The position numbers and the translations under genes were made by a program. A stretch of 64,000 nucleotides of DNA from JASGIT01 sp047601665 (GTDB lineage: Bacteria > Pseudomonadota > Gammaproteobacteria > Burkholderiales > Burkholderiaceae_C): the NCBI GenBank assembly GCA_047601665.1, contig JASGIT010000001.1:3472001-3536000 (forward strand). Direction: 5' to 3'. Below, one piece after another: positions 26,079 to 34,517 of this stretch. The notes under the pieces are model-generated. The model saw only the letters and a list, made by a program, of their open reading frames with translations. It was not told the origin of the DNA and made no database searches. Numbering within the stretch: the first letter of the stretch is position 1; the number at the start of each line of letters is the position of its first letter.

Positions 26079-28112
26079 ATGTACCTCCGGAAGTTGACCG
26101 CGAAGAACTTTCGCTCGTTCGATCAAATCGAAATCCCTTTGAACGAAGATCTGACAGTTTTTGTGGGTGAGAACAACGGAGGCAAGAGCAACGCCATCGA
26201 CGCGATGCGGCTACTGACGCTCCCTCTGAGTGGTCGTCGTGAGCTGTATTGCGAGTCGACTGACGTCCGGTTCGGCAGTGCACGTCCTGAGTTTGAGCTC
26301 GAAGCCCGCTTCTGCGACCTTAGTCCTGGCCAGGGTGGTCGGCTACTGAGTGCGGTCGTCGACCACTCCATGTCGGCGTGCACCTTTGGTTTGCAGTACG
26401 ACGCTTCGAGCGGGCGCCAGCCAGTTCGCCCTCGATTGTGGGCCGGCCCGTACAAGGAGGCGCCTGAACCTGGCGCACACGACACGATCCGGCACGTCTA
26501 CTTGCCTCCGCTGCGTGATGCGAAGCGGGCCCTTGCCTCGGGCAATCCGACCCGGATCCATGCGCTTCTCAACCACTTCTTGGGCGACCGGAGAGCTGAG
26601 GACGTGGCAGCCGAGCTTCGGCGGGCGACCTCCTCCGAAATCCTGGCCCGGGTTGGAAGCGCCGTAGATGGCAATTTAGAGGCGCTGACGGGCGGAGTGC
26701 GGAGGCAGGGTAGCTCGTTGGGATTCGCTAACGACGAGAACTTGATCGACATCGCGCGGGACCTGCGGTTCAAGCTGGCGGACCACGGAGTCGAACCGGA
26801 AGATCTGCGGTATTCGGGTCACGGCTACGCCAATCTCCTGTTCATGGCGACGATCGCTATCGAGCTGGAGCGCTCGAATGACGTCGACCTCACCCTGTTC
26901 TTGGTCGAGGAGCCAGAGGCACACCTTCACCCGCAGCTTCAGGCTGCTGTGCTTGGGTTCCTCGAAGACCAGGCCGAGAAGTCCAGGACGCGGAGGGTTG
27001 AAGCCGATGCACCTGCTGGTCAGGTGCAGGTGGTCGTCGCGACCCATTCGCCCAATCTCTCCGCCTGGGTGGAGAACAAAAGGATCGTCGTCTTCCGCAC
27101 GACGGCTGTGATTGACGAAGTAGATGCGGCAGAGACCCCCGACGTGCTAGCCGAGGATGCCGCGGCGGAGCAGATGCCAACGCCTGCACCCGCTACCGCT
27201 GCATCGTCTGTTGAGGGAGCGTCAATGGCGCCGGGGGGGCTTAACGCCACGCCTGCTGTGGCCGTGCCCGTGATCCCGGTGGCCGCCGGCCCGGGGAGGC
27301 CTAACCAATCAGAGACCAAGGTTGCGAAGGCGGTATCCGAGGCAATAGCCGCTCCGCCGGCAACTTCGGTGGCGGCGGAGGCCAAAATCCCAGCCTTGCA
27401 TCGTCGCGCGACACGCTGTGTGCCGCTTGGCGAGCTTGCTCTTGACGACTTAGCGCGGAGAAAGGTCGACCGTTATCTGGACGTCACGAAGTCGGCGCTG
27501 CTCTTTGGTGGCCGTGTCATCTTGGTCGAAGGTATTGCAGAGGCGTTTCTTCTTCCCGTCGTCGCGAAAAAGTTCGTCCTGAAAGGCCAGGTCGAGAAGC
27601 TTCGGCTTTTCCGCTCCGCAGTCTTCGTCCCGATTGAAGGCGTGGACTTCATGCCCTATGCCCAGCTGCTGCTCACGCATCACAAGGGCGCTCGAATAGC
27701 GGACCGAGTGGTCGCGATCACGGACGGTGACGGGTGGGGCCTGACGGGCGGCGCGCCTAGTCCTGGCGCAAAGAGGAAGACTGACCTCGACGCTTTCGCG
27801 GCTGAGCAAGATGCCGGTAGCCTGCTGCATGTGTCTGTGAACGAATTTTCGCTAGAGTCTGAACTCGTGCTCGCTGGCAACGAGACGTTGCTGAAGGCTG
27901 CCTACCTGAAAGCGCACCCCAGGTCAGAATCCAATTGGAACTCCGCTATTGCGAATGCTGACCGTGAGGCCAAAGCGCTCGCCATTCAGAATCTGTTCGG
28001 CAACACCGCCAAGGGTGACTTTGCGCAGACTCTGGCCGAGTCGCTAAGAATGGCGACAGACTTCCACGTGCCAACGTATCTACGCACCGCCATCGAGGCG
28101 TTGGTCCAATGA
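26079..28112 (+). CDS. gajA: Gabija protein GajA: OLD-family ATPase-TOPRIM endonuclease
   Basis: 677 residues. N-terminal ATPase: FRSFDQIEIPL, Walker A GENNGGKSN near residue 32, Walker B LFLVEEPEAHLHPQ and the switch ATHSPNL. The C-terminal TOPRIM part has VILVEGIAEAFLLP (catalytic Glu) and VAITDGDGWG (Asp pair). Between them (about residues 345-440) lies a low-complexity Ala/Pro/Val stretch that makes it longer than the usual near-580 residue GajA. GajA nicks DNA when nucleotides are depleted by phage replication. It overlaps gajB by ATGA, the normal Gabija order. Confidence 0.85.
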   Translation: MYLRKLTAKNFRSFDQIEIPLNEDLTVFVGENNGGKSNAIDAMRLLTLPLSGRRELYCESTDVRFGSARPEFELEARFCDLSPGQGGRLLSAVVDHSMSACTFGLQYDASSGRQPVRPRLWAGPYKEAPEPGAHDTIRHVYLPPLRDAKRALASGNPTRIHALLNHFLGDRRAEDVAAELRRATSSEILARVGSAVDGNLEALTGGVRRQGSSLGFANDENLIDIARDLRFKLADHGVEPEDLRYSGHGYANLLFMATIAIELERSNDVDLTLFLVEEPEAHLHPQLQAAVLGFLEDQAEKSRTRRVEADAPAGQVQVVVATHSPNLSAWVENKRIVVFRTTAVIDEVDAAETPDVLAEDAAAEQMPTPAPATAASSVEGASMAPGGLNATPAVAVPVIPVAAGPGRPNQSETKVAKAVSEAIAAPPATSVAAEAKIPALHRRATRCVPLGELALDDLARRKVDRYLDVTKSALLFGGRVILVEGIAEAFLLPVVAKKFVLKGQVEKLRLFRSAVFVPIEGVDFMPYAQLLLTHHKGARIADRVVAITDGDGWGLTGGAPSPGAKRKTDLDAFAAEQDAGSLLHVSVNEFSLESELVLAGNETLLKAAYLKAHPRSESNWNSAIANADREAKALAIQNLFGNTAKGDFAQTLAESLRMATDFHVPTYLRTAIEALVQ

Positions 28113-29837
28113 CCTGGCCCTTTCAGCCGACAGCTGAGCAGACGAGAGTCATCACATTCGACGGCCCGCGTTTGTCACGGCGTGCCCTGGTGCAGGGAAG
28201 ACACGTGTGCTGATCGAGCGCGCGCGCCACCTTCTTGGGGGAGCGGGCTGGAAGCGCGGCATCGCGTTCCTGTCATTCACCGAAGTTGCAGTGTCCGAGT
28301 TGGAAGTCCGCCTACGTAAAGAAGGGCTCATGCCTTCCCCGACCATGCCTCACTTTATTGGAACCTTCGACAGCTTTCTGTGGCGGGTTCTTGTTGCGCC
28401 GTTTGGCATACCCGGTTCCCAGGCCAAGCCTAGACTCATCCCAGACTTGGAGTCTCGGGCGGTTCAGCCGTTTCCGAAGGCCAGACCGATCCCATTGAAG
28501 TGCTTCGACCGAGTGACCGGGCAACCAATCGCCGACGCTTTATCTGAGCTGAACATAGACACCGTGCCACAAGCGCACGTAACTGCAGCAAAGTCGATGC
28601 GAGCGCGCTTCAAGGCACGCGGTGAGCTTGACTACCAGGATGCACGACTGGTGGCACGTGAGCGACTCAAGGCGCTGAAGGCAGACTCGCCGCTGACCAA
28701 GGCCCTGGTGGCTCGGTTCGGGGAGATCATTGTCGACGAAGCTCAGGACTGCAATCCAGACGACCTTCGCATCATTGAATGGTTCCGTGGCACGGGCATT
28801 CCTGTGAAGGTCATCTGCGACCCCCATCAGTCGATCTACGGATTTCGAGGGGGGGTGTCCGCAGAACTCGACGCCTTCGCTGAGACATTCGAAGCATCAA
28901 GTCGCCTCTCTCTGACTGGCAACTTCCGCTCCAGCCGGAACATCGTGAGTGCAGTCTCACGCCTGAGGAGGCCCGAGGTAGGCCGAACCTATGACGAAGC
29001 TCTCGGCGAGCATCGCGCTGAGCCTTCGCCGGTCTACTTGCTCGCCTACAAGGGCAATAGCGTTCCACTAAGCGTCGGCGACCACTTCAGCAAGTTGGTC
29101 GCCGAGCTCAAGGTATCAGCGCAAGACTGTCCTGTGGTCGCGGCAACCCGCCTCAGCGCCTCGCGCGCAGTGGGGCTCCCGACAACGCCTCAGGTCATCT
29201 CGTCTGTCGATTGGCAGCCGCCATTGGTGACCTGCATTCGTCGTTCGAGCTCGGCGGGCGGCAGGAAGCGCTTGAGGAATTGCACCGTGTAGTGCTGACG
29301 ATAGGGAACCATCTGGGCCGAAAGACCTATCGCCAACACATGGACGCCCACGGTGACAAGCATCAGGCTTGGCGTCCCGAGATGCTCAGGCTTGGACAAC
29401 AGCTTCGCTACGACGCCGAGAAGCACAAGGATATGGACGGCTGGCTGGAGCAAGCTCGACACGTTCTCAAAGCCAAACTGCCTGTCGGCAGTGACAAGTC
29501 GATCAAGCAGGTTCTGGAGCGCAATAGCCTGCTGGCGGAGGCACTGTTGCCACACCCGACGCACGGCCACTCAGCTCGAACTATTCACTCAGTCAAGGGA
29601 GCCGAGTTTCCCGCAGTGTGCGTGGTGCTTTCCCCAAATAGGGCAAAGCGCACGATCGAGCATCTTGAGACTGGGACGCTTCCGGCGATGGCTGAAGAGC
29701 TCCGCAAGGTCTACGTCGGTGCGTCGCGTGCCCAGCGCTTGCTGGCTATCGCCACACCACACACCCAGGTCAAGAAGCTGGCGGAGCTCCTGACTGACCC
29801 CACCAACACCGCAGGGTTGACCGTCGTCAATCTTTAA
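28109..29837 (+). pseudogene. gajB: Gabija protein GajB: UvrD/Rep-like helicase, broken by two frameshifts
   Basis: The start ATG overlaps the gajA stop. Read through two corrections the protein is complete: N-terminal Q-motif region (FQPTAEQTRVITFDGP), Walker A CPGAGKT, DEAQD Walker B, DPHQSIYGFRGG, TIHSVKGAEFP and LRKVYVGASRAQ. One base appears lost at about 28163-28170 (GGCCCGCG where an extra G restores the frame), ending translation after about 34 codons. A second is lost in the G-run at about 29170-29174. Both are single-G deficits in short homopolymers, so sequencing error is as possible as real decay. Confidence 0.82.
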
Positions 29838-29907
29838 TTCGGTCACGGAGGCGCGTAGACGCCATGCTCGCGGCCCTGGGGCGCGAACGTGCGCGGTTAT
29901 CAACGCT

Positions 29908-31503
29908 TTAGCGCACCCATCGCCGGGAAGCCGACAGCCGCGAGCGGCTCCATATGGCGGAGACCTGACGCCCGGTGCGGATGCGGCGACAGGCAGCAAT
30001 CGCTGCCCAGCTGCCGTTCATGGCACCAAGTAGGTCTGCTGCATCCTGACCCTCTATCGGGTTGCTTCGACCATGCTGTGAATACTTCGGGCAATGGATT
30101 TCCTCGGCCTCCTTGGTGGGAGAAATGACTGCCGCAGCGCAGGCTATCTCGAAGTAGGGCGTATGTACCCTTGCTCCGGATGCTGCTTGATTGTGATCGC
30201 GTAGCCAAGGCGTCTCCGGTAGTCCTTGGAGGTGCACGATCAGATGCCGGCTTGCAACCTCTACCGCACCCAGTGCCAGCAAGTCCAGCCGGTTCGCCCA
30301 GTCCTGCATCATCACGCGTCGCTGCTCCACATACTGCGCATGGTTGTAGGCGGCTCTGATGCGATTCGGGTCTGCATGTGACAGCTGAGCATCTACCCAT
30401 GCCTTGGGATAGCCGATCTCGTTCAAGGCTGTCGACATCGTTGCACGCAGCCCATGCCCAGTCAGCCGTCCGTCGAAGCCCATGCGTTTCAGGGCGAAGT
30501 TGACGGTGTTCTCGCTCATGCGATCCGTCAGCCGCAGCGCGCCTGGGAACAGATATTTTTGAGCAGGCTTGAAGTCATTCAGCAACTGCTTGACGATCTC
30601 CTGCGCGTGGCTCGACAAGGGCACGATGTAGGGCGGTATGTCATTCACACGCTTGCGCTGTTTACGAGTCAACATCATGCGCTGTTTGAGTGACGCTGCA
30701 GGGATGATCCATAGCCCTCGCTCCAGATCGAACTGGGCCGGTGTGGCCAGCCGGAGCTCTCCTGTGCGAACTCCAGTGAGCAGTAGCAGGCGAATGGCCA
30801 ACTGCGTTACCTCTCTTCCCTGGTAGGTGCGCAAGATCCGCAAGAACGAAGGTATTTCCTCCATTCGCAAAAACGGGTTGTGCCGAACCGGCGGCAAGGG
30901 GACCGCGACTACGTGCAGATCCCGTGCAGGGTTGTTCTCCATGTCCGGCACGATCACCATGGCATATCCGAACAACTGCCGGAACCAGGTGCGGACCTTC
31001 TCGGCCACCGACAACGAGCCGCGCTTTTCGATCCGCCCGACCACTTCCAGCAGGTGATGCCGCGTGATCTCGTGGATGGCCATTCGCCGCAGTGGTGGGA
31101 TGACGTCCTTCTTGAACACTCGCCGGATCTGCGCCAGCGTGCTCTGTCGTCCTTCCTCCAGGGCAAGCGCTCGGTAGGCCAGCCACCTTTCGTACACCGC
31201 GATGAAGGTGTGATCACCTGCCAGCCGAGCGGCCTGCTGCTTCTGTTTGCGCGCGATTCTCGGGTTGACGCCCTTAGCAATCAGCGTTCGCGCTTCGTCT
31301 CGCATGGCCCGGGCATCGCGCAAGCCCAGTTCGGGGTACATGCCCAGAGACATCCGCGACTGCTTTCCCAGCCAGTGGTAGCGGAAGTGCCACGCCTTGC
31401 TGCCCTTGGGCGAGATGAAGAGCGACAGGCCATCGTAGTCGCCCAGGGTGTAGTTCTTGCCCGTTGCCTTCGCGTTGCGGACCTGCAGATCGGTGAGCGC
31501 CAT
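29908..31503 (-). CDS. int: P4-type tyrosine integrase of the island, with an unusual C-terminal extension
   Basis: 531 residues. The N-terminal arm-binding domain (LTDLQVRNAKATGKNYTLGD, GLSLFISPKGSKAW) is typical of tRNA-targeting island integrases. The catalytic domain has LLLTGVRTGELR (Arg), TGHGLRATMSTALNE (His-x-x-Arg) and QLSHADPN...YNHAQYVEQRR with the nucleophilic Tyr. Related proteins end soon after this point, near 400 residues. Here about 130 further residues continue (to 29908), suggesting loss of the normal stop. It is transcribed away from the tRNA, whose promoter could feed it. Confidence 0.88.
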   Translation of the reverse strand: MALTDLQVRNAKATGKNYTLGDYDGLSLFISPKGSKAWHFRYHWLGKQSRMSLGMYPELGLRDARAMRDEARTLIAKGVNPRIARKQKQQAARLAGDHTFIAVYERWLAYRALALEEGRQSTLAQIRRVFKKDVIPPLRRMAIHEITRHHLLEVVGRIEKRGSLSVAEKVRTWFRQLFGYAMVIVPDMENNPARDLHVVAVPLPPVRHNPFLRMEEIPSFLRILRTYQGREVTQLAIRLLLLTGVRTGELRLATPAQFDLERGLWIIPAASLKQRMMLTRKQRKRVNDIPPYIVPLSSHAQEIVKQLLNDFKPAQKYLFPGALRLTDRMSENTVNFALKRMGFDGRLTGHGLRATMSTALNEIGYPKAWVDAQLSHADPNRIRAAYNHAQYVEQRRVMMQDWANRLDLLALGAVEVASRHLIVHLQGLPETPWLRDHNQAASGARVHTPYFEIACAAAVISPTKEAEEIHCPKYSQHGRSNPIEGQDAADLLGAMNGSWAAIAACRRIRTGRQVSAIWSRSRLSASRRWVR

Positions 31504-31749
31504 GCTCCAACTCCAAACTCCCAGATTAGATGGGACCGGAGCCGTGGCTGCTTCAGCGCCGACCTTCAGGTCGCATCAATGCGGTGAGCCGGATATCGCA
31601 TTGTTGGCCCGAAAAATGTACTTGACTGGGTAAGCTGTGGGCAGATTTCCTGGATGCGGGCAGAGATCCACCGACCAGAAATTCCCTTTTGGATCAAGGA
31701 TTTGAGCACTCAGTGGACGTCAGTGGCCGTCCTTGGCTTTCCTTGGAAT
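31504..31749. other. Integrase upstream region
   Basis: About 245 bp between the integrase start and the attachment core. No gene is visible. It should contain the integrase promoter and arm-type binding sites, but I cannot delimit them. No terminator is seen between the tRNA 3' end and the integrase. Confidence 0.4.
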
Positions 31750-31770
31750 GAGCGGGTGAAGGGAATCGAA
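31750..31770 (-). repeat. Right attachment core of the island
   Basis: Exact 21-bp copy of 14190-14210, lying in the T-arm and acceptor end of the interrupted tRNA-Gly. Beyond it (31749 and lower) the sequence reads ATT on the minus strand instead of the CA of CCA, showing that this tRNA end was supplied by the island. Confidence 0.85.
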
Positions 31771-31782
31771 CCCTCGTATGAA
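31751..31782 (-). tRNA. tRNA-Gly(CCC), 3' exon of the intron-interrupted gene
   Basis: Minus-strand sequence from 31782 gives the last three nucleotides of the anticodon stem (TTC), variable loop, T-arm GAGGG/CCCTT with loop TTCGATT, acceptor CACCCGC and discriminator T at 31751. CCA is not encoded (CAT follows). The stem end TTC instead of the expected TGC makes one C-U mismatch with exon 1. After splicing, the tRNA would be complete except for this mismatch and would need CCA addition. Confidence 0.85.
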
Positions 31783-31823
31783 GTCGGGTAAGGAACGCAC
31801 CTCGCGGTGCGTCCCTCCCCTAA

Positions 31824-31857
31824 GAACCGGACTTGCAAGTTTCCCCGCATCCGGCTC
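31824..31857 (-). ncRNA. Group II intron domain V
   Basis: 34 nt, minus strand, beginning GAGCCGGATGCGGGGAAA and ending AGTCCGGTTC. It has the catalytic AGC triad near its base, the GAAA tetraloop and complementary arms. This is the most conserved part of group II introns and identifies the element as catalytically plausible. Domain VI follows immediately (stem around GACGCACC-GCGA-GGTGCGTTC). Confidence 0.93.
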
Positions 31858-31935
31858 AAGCAGCCTGAAGTCACCCGCCGTTTCCGGCAATGGTAACCGC
31901 TGCAAAGTGTTCGGAGTCTTCGTTGTACCCCTGAC

Positions 31936-33564
31936 TTACTCGGTGGCGTGAAGCTGCCGGTGGCAATTCGGATGGAGCAGTGAAAGGTTGCTCATCTGGT
32001 CCGTCCCGCCTTCGGTCCGCTTGATGACGTGATGGATGTGCCACCCCGTCTCCTTCGTAATCTTCTGGCCGCAGATCGGACACAGTCCACCCTGCCAGTG
32101 CCACAGCCACGCCAACTTCCGGCGACCGTTCAACGCCGACATCATCTGCCGCGCAAGTCGCGCGTCAAAGTAGCCTTCGTTTGCCGGGTCATAAGGATTC
32201 CGTGCACTGTCAACCTGTATGTGGACCTTCTTGTGGAAGCTCACCAGCGTCAACAGTGCCTTGTCCTTGTCCGCAAAGCGCCAATCCCGACCCTTGATAC
32301 GCCGGAAGTACCGAGCCTTGATCCACCGACGTCCCTTGTTAGGGTGTCGGCGACATGCCCAGCGCCACAACGCCTGCCAGATCTGATGATCGGTCTTTGT
32401 GAACGTGCGCCTCGCCATCTGGGTTTGGTGATAGTTCGCCCACCCCCGTATGACCGGGTTCAGTTTATCTATCACGTCTTCCTGTCTGGCTGTGCGCATC
32501 TCCCGCAGTGTTCCGCGAATCTTCTCCAAGAAGCTTTTGACGTTCTTCTTGGCTGGCTTGACAGTCACCATGCGACCTTGCCTACAGACCTTCCATCCAA
32601 GGAAGTCGAACCCGTCGTCCACATGCGTGATCAACGTTTTCTTCTCCGAGAGTTCCAAGCCACGTTTGCGCATGAACTCCTGCACAAGTGGCTTCACCCT
32701 TTGTTCCAGCAATTCTTTCGATGTGCCGGTGATGATGAAGTCGTCGGCGTACCGCACGTAGTTGACCTTGGCGGCTCTTGCCTCGCGCACCGTGCGGAAC
32801 AAGCCCGCTAGTTCGCTCTGCAATCCATCCAGTGCCAAGTTCGCTAGCACAGGCGAGATGATCCCGCCCTGCGGTGTTCCGCTCTCTGTCGGAAAGAGGG
32901 TGTTGCCCTCGAAGTATCCGGCTTTCAGCCACTTTCGCAGCACGCCTTTGTCCATGGGGACATTGGCCAATAGCCAATCATGACTGATGTTGTCGAAACA
33001 TCCTTTGATGTCGCCCTCCAACACCCATTGGGGCGAGTGCTTTCTCCCGAGTGCGTTGTGCACCTGGGCGATCGCGTCTGCCGTTGAGCGTCCACGGCGG
33101 AAGCCGTAGGAGAACTTGTCGCCGGTCGTTTCGGCTGTGGGGTCGAGCGCCAGCAGGTGCAGCGCTTGCATGGCCCTATCGCGCATGGTTGGGATACCCA
33201 GGGGGCGTCGATCACCATTCGCTTTCGGGATGTAGACCCGTCTCATCGGCTTCGGCTTGTATCCCTGATGGTTCAGAGAGCCGAGCGCCTGCCACTTATC
33301 GTCCGGAGTACTCCATGTTTGCCGGTCGATCCCCGGAGTCTTTCGACCCTGGTTCTCAGTTACCCGTTTGACCGCCAGCGCCTTCGCGCTATTGGATCGG
33401 GTGAGTAGTCTCTGCAATCGCTTGACATTGCGCCAATCGCCTGCCTTTGCTGCTTTCACGATTCGTGCCTGCAACCTTCCGACCACCTGATGCACGTCCT
33501 GCCACGGTATCCCGTGCCAGTGTCCCCAGTTGGTGAAGGCAACATCGCAATCGCTTGCGTCCAT
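31936..33564 (-). CDS. ltrA: Group II intron-encoded protein: reverse transcriptase, maturase and HNH endonuclease
   Basis: 542 residues. Start ATG at 33564 with a GGAGG site 6 nt upstream. The RT domain contains PKANGDRRPLGIPTMRDR, YGFRRGRSTADAI, DIKGCFDNISHDWLL, GTPQGGIISPVLAN and the catalytic YVRYADDFI. The maturase X domain follows (VIRGWANYHQ). The C-terminus is an HNH endonuclease, CPICGQKITKETGWHIHHVI then LLHPNCHRQLH. All three domains look intact, so both splicing assistance and retrohoming are possible. Its start lies only 17 nt downstream of the embedded tRNA. Confidence 0.93.
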   Translation of the reverse strand: MDASDCDVAFTNWGHWHGIPWQDVHQVVGRLQARIVKAAKAGDWRNVKRLQRLLTRSNSAKALAVKRVTENQGRKTPGIDRQTWSTPDDKWQALGSLNHQGYKPKPMRRVYIPKANGDRRPLGIPTMRDRAMQALHLLALDPTAETTGDKFSYGFRRGRSTADAIAQVHNALGRKHSPQWVLEGDIKGCFDNISHDWLLANVPMDKGVLRKWLKAGYFEGNTLFPTESGTPQGGIISPVLANLALDGLQSELAGLFRTVREARAAKVNYVRYADDFIITGTSKELLEQRVKPLVQEFMRKRGLELSEKKTLITHVDDGFDFLGWKVCRQGRMVTVKPAKKNVKSFLEKIRGTLREMRTARQEDVIDKLNPVIRGWANYHQTQMARRTFTKTDHQIWQALWRWACRRHPNKGRRWIKARYFRRIKGRDWRFADKDKALLTLVSFHKKVHIQVDSARNPYDPANEGYFDARLARQMMSALNGRRKLAWLWHWQGGLCPICGQKITKETGWHIHHVIKRTEGGTDQMSNLSLLHPNCHRQLHATE

Positions 33565-33581
33565 ATCAGCCTCCGTTGAAG

Positions 33582-33655
33582 TGGAGCGGGCGAGGGGAAT
33601 CGAACCCCCGTCTAAAGTTTGGGAAACTTTTGCTCTGCCATTGAGCTACGCCCGC
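33582..33655 (-). tRNA. tRNA-Gly(CCC) embedded in the group II intron
   Basis: A complete 74-nt cloverleaf on the minus strand: acceptor GCGGGCG/CGCCCGC, D-arm GCTC-GAGC, anticodon arm AAAGT-TTCCCAA-ACTTT with anticodon CCC, variable AGAC, T-arm GGGGG-TTCGATT-CCCCT, discriminator T and encoded CCA. All stems pair, apart from a G-U at the base of the T-arm. It is a different sequence from the interrupted host tRNA-Gly but has the same anticodon. It has no promoter of its own that I can see and must be cut from the intron transcript. Confidence 0.93.
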
Positions 33656-34517
33656 CCGATCCCCGAAGGATGGACTACCCCCGAAGGGGTAGCTTTCCCC
33701 TTCGGGCTGGTTGGAGCAGACCTGTCTCGTGACAGGCCACCACGCGGAAGTCAGCGCCCTTTCGGGCCGGGGCAATCGTTGCATCCCCTATCCAGACCAT
33801 TACAGCCCGGCTTTCGCTTGCTCCGCGATCCTCTACCCACAACGGTTGCGCTCGATTTTACAACCGAACTTGTCGCATCCTGAGATGCGACTCCACTGTG
33901 GGCTTACCCTGTTCCGTGCAACAAGCACGAGTCAGGAGGACCCCGCCTTTCTGCCGGTGATCGTCTTGTCAGCGTGCCTCCACCAAGCAGGGAGACATCC
34001 GATCACGTACCTTTTGGTCAGAGCCTCGCTGCCGAAGCAGCTAGTCGACGTAGGCTCTTTCTTGCTTGACGACATTTATCAGCGGTTCACTTGACGTTGG
34101 TCCTTTGACTCAGCCTAGCGCCTCAACCGGATTCGACTTCCGATATCACGCGAGCACCCTCACGGGCACAGGCGTACCCGTTGGGGTGGCTACATTGTCA
34201 GTGCGCTTGGCACGAGGTCGTCACCGACCCCGCACTGCACCTAGGCTACTGGCGGCTGAACGCCAGGTTGCATACACGCTCCCGCGTGGGCAACAACTCA
34301 TCACACGGCTTGCACCGCGTTAACAACCCCGAGTGGGGGCAAGGCGCTTGCGCACCTGTTCTCCTACCCTGCTTGTGGCAGGGTTTTCAGGCCCGGAGGC
34401 CATTTCTCAAGACCCGAAGGTCATCACTCTAGGGCTTTTGTTCTCCACACTTGATCGATGCCTACGCATCAGCGGTGTGGCCGGTCTAGCTGACCGGACG
34501 CGACTCTCAGGTCGCAC
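33656..34517 (-). ncRNA. 5' structured part of the group II intron (domains I-III)
   Basis: About 860 nt without a protein gene, rich in short GC hairpins (for example around 34345-34400 and 34020-34050), as expected for domains I to III. Reading starts at the 5' splice site 34517. I did not resolve individual domains, so the domain III/IV border is not placed. Confidence 0.75.

Larger units (their letters stand above)
14190..31770. mobile_element. Genomic island integrated in tRNA-Gly(CCC), carrying phage-defence and toxin-antitoxin genes
   Basis: Bounded by the 21-bp direct repeat of the tRNA 3' end, with a P4-type tyrosine integrase gene at the tRNA-proximal end. Cargo in order: hipBA, an IS66-family insertion, a Septu-like HNH/ATPase pair, an 87-residue protein, an XRE-ImmA regulator with partner, an HNH/unknown/nucleotidyltransferase trio and Gabija. 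No conjugation, replication or phage structural genes are visible, so it is not self-transmissible from what is seen. Composition is less GC-rich than the surrounding chromosome. Confidence 0.85.
31783..34517 (-). mobile_element. Group II intron inserted in tRNA-Gly(CCC), itself carrying a tRNA-Gly(CCC)
   Basis: On the minus strand the intron begins GTGCGACCTGAGAG at 34517, a textbook GUGYG 5' end. It finishes ...CCCGAC at 31783, a 3' end fitting the AY rule. Total 2735 nt. A 34-nt domain V and a stable domain VI hairpin precede the 3' end, and the multidomain protein is encoded in domain IV. The 5' structural part (34517-33656, about 860 nt) is longer than usual. A full tRNA-Gly(CCC) sits between it and the protein start. 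Both intron ends fall exactly inside the host tRNA, so the boundaries are well fixed. Confidence 0.92.

Noticed and set aside
14190..31770. Possible CRISPR array or cas genes in the island.
   Set aside because: No regularly spaced repeats and no Cas-like proteins were seen.
33921..33926. Possible EBS1 of the group II intron, GCTTGT on the minus strand, complementary to the exon end CAAGC.
   Set aside because: Only five pairs, and two of its bases lie in a CGTGC/GCACG stem, so it is not free to pair. A full secondary-structure model is needed.
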